From Microbacterium jejuense (GTDB lineage: Bacteria; Actinomycetota; Actinomycetes; Actinomycetales; Microbacteriaceae), in NCBI RefSeq assembly GCF_019511665.1, contig NZ_JAEUAW010000002.1, positions 62,001 to 126,000 on the forward strand: 64,000 bases of DNA, in the 5' to 3' direction. Both the position numbers and the translations under genes were made by a program. The notes under the pieces are model-generated. The model saw nothing but the letters and a program-made list of their open reading frames with translations, ran no database searches and was not told where the DNA came from. Positions 57,827 to 64,000 of the stretch are shown one piece after another; positions within the stretch are counted from its first letter, which is position 1, and every line of letters begins with the position of its first letter.

Positions 57827-58294
57827 ATGACCGAGATCATCGAACGCACCGTCACCGCCTCGCCCGCTCGCGTGTGGGAGCTCTGGACCACCGCCGAGGG
57901 CATCTCGTCCTGGTGGGCGCCCGAGGGGTTCCGCACCGACGTCACGAAGATCGAGCTGCAGCCGGGCGGCGAGCTCGTCTACACGATGACCGCGACCGCC
58001 CCCGAGCAGATCGCCTTCATGGAGCAGTACGGGATGCCGCTGACCACCGAATCCCGCAAGCACTTCACCGAGCTCGACGAGCCGCGCCGACTGGCGTACC
58101 GGTCGGTCGTCGACTTCGTGCCCGACCACGAGCCGTACGAGCAGCTCACGGTCGTCGAGCTGTCGCCCGTCGAGGAGGGCACGCGCATCGTCATGCAGAT
58201 GGAGCCGATGCACGACGAGGTGTGGACCGAGCGGCTGGTCGCGGGTCGCGCGAACGAGCTCGACAACCTGGCCGCGCTCGTGGCGCAGGACTGA
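57827..58294 (+). CDS. SRPBCC (AHSA1-type) domain protein
   Basis: This 155-residue protein starts at the ATG at 57827, just after the promoter. The fold is Bet v1/AHSA1-like: an N-terminal strand ending VTASPARVWELWTTAEG, the ISSWWAPEGF block, and the C-terminal long helix ERLVAGRANELDNLAAL. It makes a hydrophobic pocket. It lies 4 bases before a gene that joins an ArsR DNA-binding domain to the same kind of fold. The two probably act together on a small ligand. Confidence 0.88.
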   Translation: MTEIIERTVTASPARVWELWTTAEGISSWWAPEGFRTDVTKIELQPGGELVYTMTATAPEQIAFMEQYGMPLTTESRKHFTELDEPRRLAYRSVVDFVPDHEPYEQLTVVELSPVEEGTRIVMQMEPMHDEVWTERLVAGRANELDNLAALVAQD

Positions 58295-58298
58295 TCGC

Positions 58299-59090
58299 GT
58301 GGAGGCTCCGCAGGTTCAGCCCCAGCTCGCGACGATCGCAGAGCCGACGCGCTTCCGCATCGTCCAGCTGCTGTCGACACGTGCGTGCACGGTCGGTGAG
58401 GTGGCCGAGCACCTCGGTGCTCTGCAGCCTCAGACGACCAAGCACCTCCAGGCTCTCGAAGCCGCGGGCGTCATCCGCGTGCACAGGCTGGGGCGCCGAC
58501 GCGTGGCGCGGCTCGACCGCGGCACGATGTCGGCGCTGTCGGAGTTCTTCGGCGGCCTGGCGTCACCCGCGGGCGACGACACCGTGCTCGACGAGTACGA
58601 GGCCGCGATCGTCCGTGAGACGGCACGGCCCGTCGGCGACGACGGCGCCCGCACGCTGGAGTTCGACCGGCAGCTGGCCGCGACCGTCTCGGATGTCTGG
58701 CGAGCCTGGACCGACCCGGAGCGCGCGGTCCGGTGGTGGGCGCCGCAGCATTTCGAGGTGGATGCCTGGGAGCTCGACCCCCGTGCGGGCGGCGCCATCC
58801 GGTTCGTGCTGCGCGAAGGCGCCGGGGCGACCTACGCATCGACCGGCGTCGTCGACGAGGTCGAGCCCGGCGCGCGTCTCGTCTTCCGCCTGGCTCCCGT
58901 GGGAGCCGACGGTCTGCCGCTGTTCGCCGCGCGGCACACGGTGACGCTCACGGGGTCGGGCGAGACGACAGCGCTGCGCCTGCGCATCGACGTGTCGGAC
59001 GTCCGCTCCGAGGCCGCTCCCGCGGTCGCCGGCCTCGAGCCGGGCTGGACGCAGCTGCTCGACGCGCTGCGCCTCACCGTCGAGGGCTGA
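58299..59090 (+). CDS. ArsR-type DNA-binding domain fused to an SRPBCC domain
   Basis: This 263-residue protein has an N-terminal ArsR winged helix (residues about 8-75: ATIAEPTRFRIVQLLSTRAC, then EVAEHLGALQPQTTKHLQAL). A linker leads to a SRPBCC domain (about residues 115-260) with the block WRAWTDPERAVRWWAPQHF, homologous to ISSWWAPEGF of the preceding protein. There are no metal-binding Cys motifs, so it is not arsenic-type. The GTG start is 4 bases after the previous stop. The fusion gives a one-protein ligand sensor and DNA binder; the operator is probably the 57798-57813 palindrome. Confidence 0.88.
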   Translation: MEAPQVQPQLATIAEPTRFRIVQLLSTRACTVGEVAEHLGALQPQTTKHLQALEAAGVIRVHRLGRRRVARLDRGTMSALSEFFGGLASPAGDDTVLDEYEAAIVRETARPVGDDGARTLEFDRQLAATVSDVWRAWTDPERAVRWWAPQHFEVDAWELDPRAGGAIRFVLREGAGATYASTGVVDEVEPGARLVFRLAPVGADGLPLFAARHTVTLTGSGETTALRLRIDVSDVRSEAAPAVAGLEPGWTQLLDALRLTVEG

Positions 59091-59105
59091 CCGGGGCTCC
59101 GCCTC

Positions 59106-59582
59106 TCACCAGTCCCCGTCAGCGCCCAGGTCGAGGCCGCTGAGGTCGAGATCGCCGAGGTCGACGGTTGTGCCCGGATCGGCTGCCATGCTGGACTCGC
59201 GGCCGGTCGACGCCGAGCCGGACGACGGCGCGGTGAGCACCAGGCTCGACGCCCACACCAGCGACGCCGTCACGAGCGAGGCCGCGAGCAGCACGGCCGT
59301 CCACGTGCGCCCCGACCAGGAGGAGCGGTCGGGGGGAGGTTCGGCATCCCTTCGCGGCACCCGCGGAGCGACGGCGGGAGCCGCAGGAGCAGGGCGGGGA
59401 GCCGACGACCCCGCCCCCTCGTCCACGAGCAGACCGACCAGCACGTCGAGCTGGCCGGGGGTCAGCTCGTCGAAGGCCGCAGCGAGCTCGGGCGTGAGGG
59501 CCGAGCCGCTGTCGCGCAGCGCGACGAGGTAGCGAGCGAGCGCCGCTTCGTCGGCGAGTTCCAGGCGCCGGTCGGCGTTCAC
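59106..59582 (-). CDS. Single-span membrane protein (158 aa), function unknown
   Basis: The start is a GTG overlapping the upstream stop (GTGA). The cytoplasmic head (about residues 1-90) is helical and acidic with a Pro/Ala linker. One span follows (TWTAVLLAASLVTASLVWAS), then a short Ser/Thr tail ending in Asp/Leu/Gly repeats (DLGDLDLSGLDLGADGDW). No family was recognised. It ends a three-gene leftward operon begun by a glyoxalase-fold gene. Confidence 0.7.
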   Translation of the reverse strand: MNADRRLELADEAALARYLVALRDSGSALTPELAAAFDELTPGQLDVLVGLLVDEGAGSSAPRPAPAAPAVAPRVPRRDAEPPPDRSSWSGRTWTAVLLAASLVTASLVWASSLVLTAPSSGSASTGRESSMAADPGTTVDLGDLDLSGLDLGADGDW

Positions 59583-59776
59583 GGCTCGCTCCGGACGATC
59601 GCGTGGCCGGCCGCGGCGAGGTCGCGCGCCATATAGGCCGCGTACCAGCGCGGCCAGTCCTCGTCGTACACACCGCCGAGGTCGTCGCGCTCGTGCACGC
59701 CGTGCGCGGCGGCGGTGCGGATCAGCAGCTCACGCAGGAAGGTCTCGGTGTCGGCCACCGGTGTCTCGTGCGACAT
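59579..59776 (-). CDS. Small helical protein (65 aa), function unknown
   Basis: A 65-residue protein starting at ATG 59776 (a GTG at 59794 would add six residues). The pattern TETFLRELLIRTAAAHGVHE then YDEDWPRWYAAYMARDLAAA suggests helices with several Trp/Tyr. The gene is 27 bases after the glyoxalase-fold stop and its own stop overlaps the next GTG. The conserved DEDWPRWYAAYMA-type pattern hints at a small family, but I cannot name it. Confidence 0.65.
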   Translation of the reverse strand: MSHETPVADTETFLRELLIRTAAAHGVHERDDLGGVYDEDWPRWYAAYMARDLAAAGHAIVRSEP

Positions 59777-59802
59777 CGTCGTGCTTCGTCTCACCTGGAG
59801 GA

Positions 59803-60246
59803 TCAGCGGCCCGGGGCCCGCGTGACGATCTGCTGAAGCACCCAGCCGTTGCCGTCGGGATCGGCGAACGAGGCATACGTGCCGTAGCTGTCAGTGGCGG
59901 GGTGCGGACCGGCGACGCGGTTCTCGGTGCCCGCCCAGTGGAAGATGCCGTCGGCGTCGTGCCACAGGTCGCTGACCTCGGCACCGCCGGCGATGAGCTC
60001 CTCGCGCGCTGCTGCGATGTCGGCCGTGATGAGGTGCAGCCCCTGCGTGGAGCCCGGCTCGGCCGTCGTGAGCTTGTCACCGAAGATGATGGATGCCGCC
60101 GACCCGGGCGGAGTGACCTGCACGACGCGCAGCCCCCGCTCGGAGCGGAAGTCGGCATCGAGCCGGAACCCGATCCCCTCGTAGAACGCCTTCGCACGGT
60201 CCACGTCCGAGACGGGGATGACGACGACTTCGAGCTTCAGGTCCAT
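59803..60246 (-). CDS. Glyoxalase/VOC family protein
   Basis: This 147-residue VOC protein has KLEVVVIPVSDVDRAKAFYE at the start and FADPDGNGWVLQQIV at the end, the usual VOC termini with the Glu/His metal region between. The ATG follows GAGGAGAG. It is first in a three-gene leftward operon, with a -35 TTGACA (60319-60324, minus strand) and -10 CAGAGT (60296-60301). Both lie in or beside palindromes of the divergent CGNR regulator, so it is probably that regulator's target. Confidence 0.9.
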   Translation of the reverse strand: MDLKLEVVVIPVSDVDRAKAFYEGIGFRLDADFRSERGLRVVQVTPPGSAASIIFGDKLTTAEPGSTQGLHLITADIAAAREELIAGGAEVSDLWHDADGIFHWAGTENRVAGPHPATDSYGTYASFADPDGNGWVLQQIVTRAPGR

Positions 60247-60273
60247 GATCTCTCCTCAGGTTGCGACCGGATC

Positions 60274-60376
60274 GTCACCGGTTTGAACGGTGACTACTCT
60301 GCCGTCATTCCCGTCACCTGTCAAACAGGTGATGCAGTTCGACCCTCGCCGGCGTGTCACCTGTCAGAATGGTGAT
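60274..60376. promoter_or_regulatory. Three 21-base palindromic operators in a divergent promoter
   Basis: Sites of the form GTCACC-N9-GGTGAY lie at 60274-60294, 60313-60333 and 60356-60376. The middle one is the best palindrome (CACCTGT...ACAGGTG). Site 1 overlaps the transcription start region of the leftward glyoxalase promoter and site 2 its -35 box. Site 3 contains the -10 box CAGAAT (60365-60370) of the rightward CGNR gene. Each is placed to block one of the promoters. Confidence 0.85.
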
Positions 60377-60925
60377 GTGATTCACGCCTTCCCCTGCGGC
60401 ACGCTCGCCCTCGACTTCGTCGGAACGCTGCGCGCGCGCCGCAACACCGAGCCCACCGAGAAGCTCGCCGCGACGACCGACCTCGACGCCTGGTTCACCG
60501 AGTCGGGGCTGGCGCCGCGGGTCGAGGCATCCTCTCCTGCCGACCTCGACGCCGCCGTCGACGTGCGCGAGGCGATCTACGCGCTCGTGTGGGCACGCCT
60601 GCACGATCGGGCGCTGCCGCCCGACGCCGTCGCCGCCGTCAATGCGGTCGCGGCGGAGCCGCCGCTCACCGCCGCCCTCACCTCCGACGGCTGGGCCCGG
60701 TCGGGCACGCCGCGGCAGGCGCTGTCGCACCTCGCGCGCGAGGCCGTCGAGATCATCGGCGGCGACCAGGCCGCGCTGCTGCGCGAGTGCTCCCGCCCCG
60801 AGTGCACGCAGGTTTACCTCGACACGTCGCGCGGCCACCGCCGCGAGTGGTGCTCGATGGCCACGTGCGGCAGCCGCATGAAGGCCAAGGCCTACCGCGA
60901 GCGCCGCAAGGCCGACGCGGCCTGA
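60377..60925 (+). CDS. CGNR zinc-finger regulator (ABATE domain)
   Basis: This 182-residue protein has an N-terminal ABATE domain (opening FPCGTLALDFVGTLRARR). The C-terminal CGNR zinc finger has the pattern C-x4-C (ECSRPECTQVYLDTSRGHRR) and C-x4-C (EWCSMATCGSRMKAKAYRER), a four-cysteine metal site with a CGSR loop. I start at the GTG at 60377, 6 bases after the -10 box CAGAAT, so leaderless. Family members are thought to be transcription regulators; the triple operator upstream supports this. Confidence 0.88.
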   Translation: MIHAFPCGTLALDFVGTLRARRNTEPTEKLAATTDLDAWFTESGLAPRVEASSPADLDAAVDVREAIYALVWARLHDRALPPDAVAAVNAVAAEPPLTAALTSDGWARSGTPRQALSHLAREAVEIIGGDQAALLRECSRPECTQVYLDTSRGHRREWCSMATCGSRMKAKAYRERRKADAA

Positions 60926-60937
60926 CTGGCGTCGGCT

Positions 60938-61378
60938 TCAGCTCAAGCGCTCGGCGAGCGCAACGGTGATCCCCTCGGGGCCACGGACGTAGGCCATGAG
61001 CCACACGCCCTCGTACTCGCCGATGCCGCCGATGAGTCCGTAGCCCTCGTCGGCGAGGCGCGCGACCTCTGCCCTGAGGTCGTCCACCTGGAAGGCGATG
61101 CTGCGCAGTCCGAGCTCGTTCGCCATTGCCGCGGGCGACCCCTCGACCGGCTCCGGACGCACGAAGCTCGACAGCTCGACGCTCGTCCCGCCGCCCGGCG
61201 GGTGCAGCATCACGATCTCGGTGCGCGAGTCCGGGATGCCGCACACCGTGTCGAGGAACTCCCCCTCGACGAACGTGCGGCCCTCGACCTCGAGCCCCAG
61301 CGCGACGAAGAACGCCGCCGCCGCATCGAGGTCGCGGACCGTCACGCCCACGTGGTCGAAGGTGGTGATCGGCGCCAT
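60938..61378 (-). CDS. Glyoxalase/methylmalonyl-CoA epimerase-like VOC protein
   Basis: This 146-residue VOC protein opens TTFDHVGVTVRDLDAAAAFF and ends VWLMAYVRGPEGITVALAE. The His-near-N-terminus and Glu-near-C-terminus pattern matches metal-binding members. The segment VVRPEPVEGS is an inserted loop. It is a lone gene converging with the CGNR gene. The substrate is unknown; the third VOC protein in this 4-kb stretch. Confidence 0.88.
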   Translation of the reverse strand: MAPITTFDHVGVTVRDLDAAAAFFVALGLEVEGRTFVEGEFLDTVCGIPDSRTEIVMLHPPGGGTSVELSSFVRPEPVEGSPAAMANELGLRSIAFQVDDLRAEVARLADEGYGLIGGIGEYEGVWLMAYVRGPEGITVALAERLS

Positions 61379-61452
61379 GGCGTGGCCTCCTCGGCTCGTC
61401 GTGCGGGGGGTGCACGTCGGAGCCTACGGCCGCGCCATGGCGCCGTCGACCC

Positions 61453-63186
61453 CTACTCGACGAGCTTGCCGACGACCGACACCTCGCGCATGAGGGCGGC
61501 GATCTCGTCCGGGATGGGCGGGATCTCCTCGCGCACGACGCCCGTCCCGGGCGACCACACCAGATTCACCTGGAGTGCGGGATCCAGATCCGGGTAGTCG
61601 CTGCGGTTGTGGCATCCACGGGTCTCACGTCGCTCGAGAGCAGCTTCGAGCGTCGCACGGGCGGCGAGCGCCGCGGACTTGAGGTCGAACGCGTGCGCGA
61701 GGTCGTGGTACCCGGCGATGTCGGGGTGCACGCCGATGTCGGCCATGCGCGCCTCGATGGCGTCGAGCTCGACCAGGCCCTGGCGCAGGCCCTCCTCGTC
61801 GCGCACGACACCGGCATACTCGGTCATGACGTCGCGGATCGCGCGCTGCAGGGCGCGGACGTTCTCGGTTCCGGATGCCGCCAGCAGCTCCGCGATCTCG
61901 GCCCGTGCCGTCTCGACCGACGCCGCCGAGCGCTTCTGCGCCGGCAGGGCTGCCGAGTACGCCGCAGCCGCCTGGCCGACGATGCGGCCGAAGACCAGCA
62001 GCTCGATGAGCGAGTTGCCGCCGAGGCGGTTCGCGCCGTGGAGGCCCGACGACGCCTCGCCGATCGCGTACAGGCCGGGCACGTCCGTGGAGTGGTCGGA
62101 CGAGCGGACCCACACGCCGCCCATCGAGTAGTGCGCGGTCGGCGCGATCTCGATCGGCTCCTTCGTGATGTCGAGCATCTGCAGCTCGAGCATCGTCTGG
62201 TACACGCGGGGCAGGCGGGTCATGATGACCTCGCGCGGCAGGTGCGAGACGTCGAGCCACACGCCGCCGTTGGGGGTGCCGCGGCCCTCCTTGATCTCGG
62301 TGTAGCAGGCGAGTGCGACGCGGTCGCGGGTCGAGAGCTCGAGGCGCTCGGGGTCGTACTTGTGCATGAACCGCTCGCCCAGGCCGTTGCGCAGGATGCC
62401 GCCCTCGCCTCGGGCGGCTTCCGAGATCAGCGTGCCGGCGGCGTTCTCGGGCTCGATGATGCCGCTCGGGTGGAACTGCACGAGCTCGGGGTCGCGCAGC
62501 CGCCCTCCGGCCTCGACGGCCAGGCGGAACGAGTCGCCGGTGTTCTCGTCGCGGCGCGACGACGTGCGGCGCCAGATGCGGTTGTGGCCGCCGGCGGCCA
62601 GGATGACGGCATCCGCGTGGATCAGGTAGCGCGTGCCGTCTTCGAGGTCGAACCCGTAGGCGCCGAACACGGCGCCGTCATCGTTGACGAGGATGCGCGT
62701 GACGTAGACCGTGTCGAGGATCGGCACCTCCAGCTGCGCGGCGCGGTTGATGAGGGTGCGCTGGATCTCGAGGCCCGTGTAGTCGCCGGCGAACGCCGTG
62801 CGGCGGTAGGTGTGCGCGCCGAAGAAGCGCTGCGAGATGCGCCCGTCCTCCTCGCGGGCGAACGGCATGCCGTAGCGCTCGAGGTCGTCGATGCCCTGGG
62901 CCGCGCCCTTCGTCACGACCTCGACGGTCTCGGGGTTGGCGAGCAGGTAGCTCTCTTTGAGGGTGTCTGCGGCATGCTGCTGCCACGTGTCTTCCGGGTC
63001 CATGGTGGCCAGCGACGCGTTGATGCCGCCGGCGGCGAGGGACGTGTGGGCGTCGGACTTGGGGCGCTTGCCGAGCGCGAGCACGTCGACGCCCGCCTCG
63101 GCGAGCTCGATGGCGGCGCGCAGGCCCGAGCCGCCGGTGCCGATGACGAGGACGGTGGTGGACAGCTGGCGTTCTGAAGTCTTCAC
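61453..63186 (-). CDS. FAD-binding fumarate-reductase/L-aspartate-oxidase-type flavoprotein
   Basis: The 577-residue protein starts at the GTG at 63186, 7 bases after TACCGT. An N-terminal FAD fold (TTVLVIGTGGSGLRAAIELA) is followed by the HTSLAAGGINASLA flavin-contact block. Substrate-site blocks QFHPSG, AHYSMGG and the cap region (ELSTRDRVALACYTEIKEGR) are present, and the C-terminal GANRLGGNSLIELLVFGR contacts FAD. There is no partner iron-sulphur or membrane-anchor gene, so it is not a standard succinate dehydrogenase. It may be an L-aspartate oxidase (NadB) or a similar soluble reductase. No nadA or nadC genes are nearby, so the NadB call is not safe. It is divergent from a LysR-type regulator. 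Confidence 0.85.
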   Translation of the reverse strand: MKTSERQLSTTVLVIGTGGSGLRAAIELAEAGVDVLALGKRPKSDAHTSLAAGGINASLATMDPEDTWQQHAADTLKESYLLANPETVEVVTKGAAQGIDDLERYGMPFAREEDGRISQRFFGAHTYRRTAFAGDYTGLEIQRTLINRAAQLEVPILDTVYVTRILVNDDGAVFGAYGFDLEDGTRYLIHADAVILAAGGHNRIWRRTSSRRDENTGDSFRLAVEAGGRLRDPELVQFHPSGIIEPENAAGTLISEAARGEGGILRNGLGERFMHKYDPERLELSTRDRVALACYTEIKEGRGTPNGGVWLDVSHLPREVIMTRLPRVYQTMLELQMLDITKEPIEIAPTAHYSMGGVWVRSSDHSTDVPGLYAIGEASSGLHGANRLGGNSLIELLVFGRIVGQAAAAYSAALPAQKRSAASVETARAEIAELLAASGTENVRALQRAIRDVMTEYAGVVRDEEGLRQGLVELDAIEARMADIGVHPDIAGYHDLAHAFDLKSAALAARATLEAALERRETRGCHNRSDYPDLDPALQVNLVWSPGTGVVREEIPPIPDEIAALMREVSVVGKLVE

Positions 63187-63263
63187 GCGTTCGACGGTAG
63201 GCGCGCTCGTTCGATTACTCCAATGCATATTCCTGCTGGGATCGATGCGCGTAGGCTATAGAT
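63187..63263. promoter_or_regulatory. Divergent promoter between flavoprotein and LysR genes
   Basis: This 77-base gap holds the leftward -10-like TACCGT (7 bases before the GTG) and, rightward, TAGGCT (63252-63257) 6 bases before the LysR GTG. Between them is an AT-rich segment (TCCAATGCATATTCC) that could hold the LysR binding site. No clear operator repeat can be defined by eye. Confidence 0.5.
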
Positions 63264-64000
63264 GTGAATCTGGAGCAGCTGCGCGCGTTCGTCGAGGTCG
63301 CCCAGGTCGGCAACTTCACACGCGCAGCCGAGCGTCTGCACCTGGCGCAGCCGTCGCTGAGCCGCCAGATCACGACCCTCGAGCAGGACTTGGGCACGGA
63401 GCTGTTCCACCGCGCGCGGCGCGGCAGCACGCTCACCGTCGCCGGCGAATCGCTGCTTCCCCTCGCGCGGCGCATGCTGGCCGACGCCGACTCGGTCCGC
63501 CGTGAGCTCGCCGAGCTGGCCGGCCTGCAGCGCGGGCGCGTGCGGCTCGGCGCCACCCCGACGCTGTGCGTCAGCCTCGTCGCCGAGGTGTTCGCCGCCT
63601 TCCACGCGGCGCATCCGGGCATCGAGCTGCACCTGTCCGAGAACGGCTCGCGGCGCCTGCTCGAAGAGCTGGGTGCGGGCGAGCTCGACCTCGCGCTCAT
63701 CACGACCTCGCACGGCGTGGCCACCGACCGCTTCACCGTCGCCCCACTGCTGGTCGAGGAGCTGGTGGTCGTGTCGTCTCATGCGGTGCCGCCGGTGACG
63801 GCGCACGACGCCATCTCGCTCGCCGAGGTGGCCGCGCTCCCCCAGATCGTGTTCAGCCCGACGTACGACCTGCGCGCGACGACCGACGCGGCCTTCCGGG
63901 CCGCGGGTGTCACGCCGGCGGCCGTCGTGGAAGGAGCCGAGATGGATGCCGTCCTGCGATTCGTCGAGCGGGGCCTCGGCGTCGCGATCGTCCCGGCGAT
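63264..64000 (+). CDS. LysR-family transcriptional regulator (3' end outside window)
   Basis: The visible 245 residues start at the GTG at 63264, 6 bases after TAGGCT. The LysR helix-turn-helix is classical (LEQLRAFVEVAQVGNFTRAAERLHLAQPSLSRQ). The ligand-binding domain follows, with VRLGATPTLCVSLVAEVF and the pocket segment ELDLALITTS. The sequence runs open to the window edge near the end of the second subdomain (VERGLGVAIVPA). It diverges from the flavoprotein, the typical arrangement for a LysR activator and its target. Confidence 0.94.
   Translation, partial: MNLEQLRAFVEVAQVGNFTRAAERLHLAQPSLSRQITTLEQDLGTELFHRARRGSTLTVAGESLLPLARRMLADADSVRRELAELAGLQRGRVRLGATPTLCVSLVAEVFAAFHAAHPGIELHLSENGSRRLLEELGAGELDLALITTSHGVATDRFTVAPLLVEELVVVSSHAVPPVTAHDAISLAEVAALPQIVFSPTYDLRATTDAAFRAAGVTPAAVVEGAEMDAVLRFVERGLGVAIVPA

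Noticed and set aside
61453..63186. Succinate dehydrogenase flavoprotein subunit.
   Set aside because: No iron-sulphur or membrane-anchor genes are adjacent, and it is divergently paired with a LysR gene; kept as an L-aspartate-oxidase/fumarate-reductase-type flavoprotein.

Overview
The window is very GC-rich and densely packed on both strands. It reads as chromosomal DNA of a Microbacteriaceae-type actinobacterium, probably Microbacterium or a close relative. Supporting this are the many GTG starts, the frequent leaderless promoters (a TAnnnT box 6-8 nt before the start codon), the long-form argininosuccinate synthase, and the constant recurrence of the word GGATGCCG/CGGCATCC. No rRNA, tRNA, CRISPR array, insertion sequence or phage gene was recognised.

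Bases 1-14,170 look accessory. A glycan-use locus comes first: a secreted carbohydrate-binding protein, a sugar ABC importer without its ATPase, a LacI repressor, a divergent FAD oxidoreductase, the stump of a GH1 beta-glucosidase and a GH29 alpha-L-fucosidase. Two near-identical LacI-type operators tie the importer and the divergent genes into one regulon. Next is a wrecked Wadjet (JetABCD) anti-plasmid locus: the start of jetA is joined out of frame to the last three quarters of jetC, jetB is gone, and jetD is intact.

Bases 14,270-29,070 return to housekeeping: purL, two tiny proteins, a tandem pair of paralogous membrane-anchored proteins, a glycine-betaine/proline ABC importer, a GntR-ABC operon, chorismate mutase, an AI-2E-type transporter, and a LuxR regulator next to a flavin monooxygenase-like protein.

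Bases 29,137-34,717 hold the most interesting intact locus: seven co-directional genes, mostly joined by 4-base stop/start overlaps. They encode two paralogous membrane-anchored proteins, a Ycf46-like AAA ATPase, a 71-residue DUF2997 protein, a radical-SAM activase-like protein, a DUF1257 (Ycf35-like) protein and a membrane protein ending in a helix-hairpin-helix. I know of no characterised function for this combination.

Bases 34,780-50,000 hold a lactonase-fold protein, purA, two tandem paralogous multi-pass membrane proteins, a 2,993-residue LPXTG surface protein with about ten C-terminal repeats, and argG. Bases 49,710-56,330 hold a TetR-controlled YhgE/Pip export locus, whose ATPase-like gene lacks a Walker A motif and carries an in-frame array of palindromic repeats, followed by a penicillin-acylase-family hydrolase. 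The last 8 kb hold small regulator/partner pairs (MerR, ArsR-SRPBCC, CGNR zinc finger, LysR) with glyoxalase-fold and SRPBCC proteins. Several have clear palindromic operators in their promoters.
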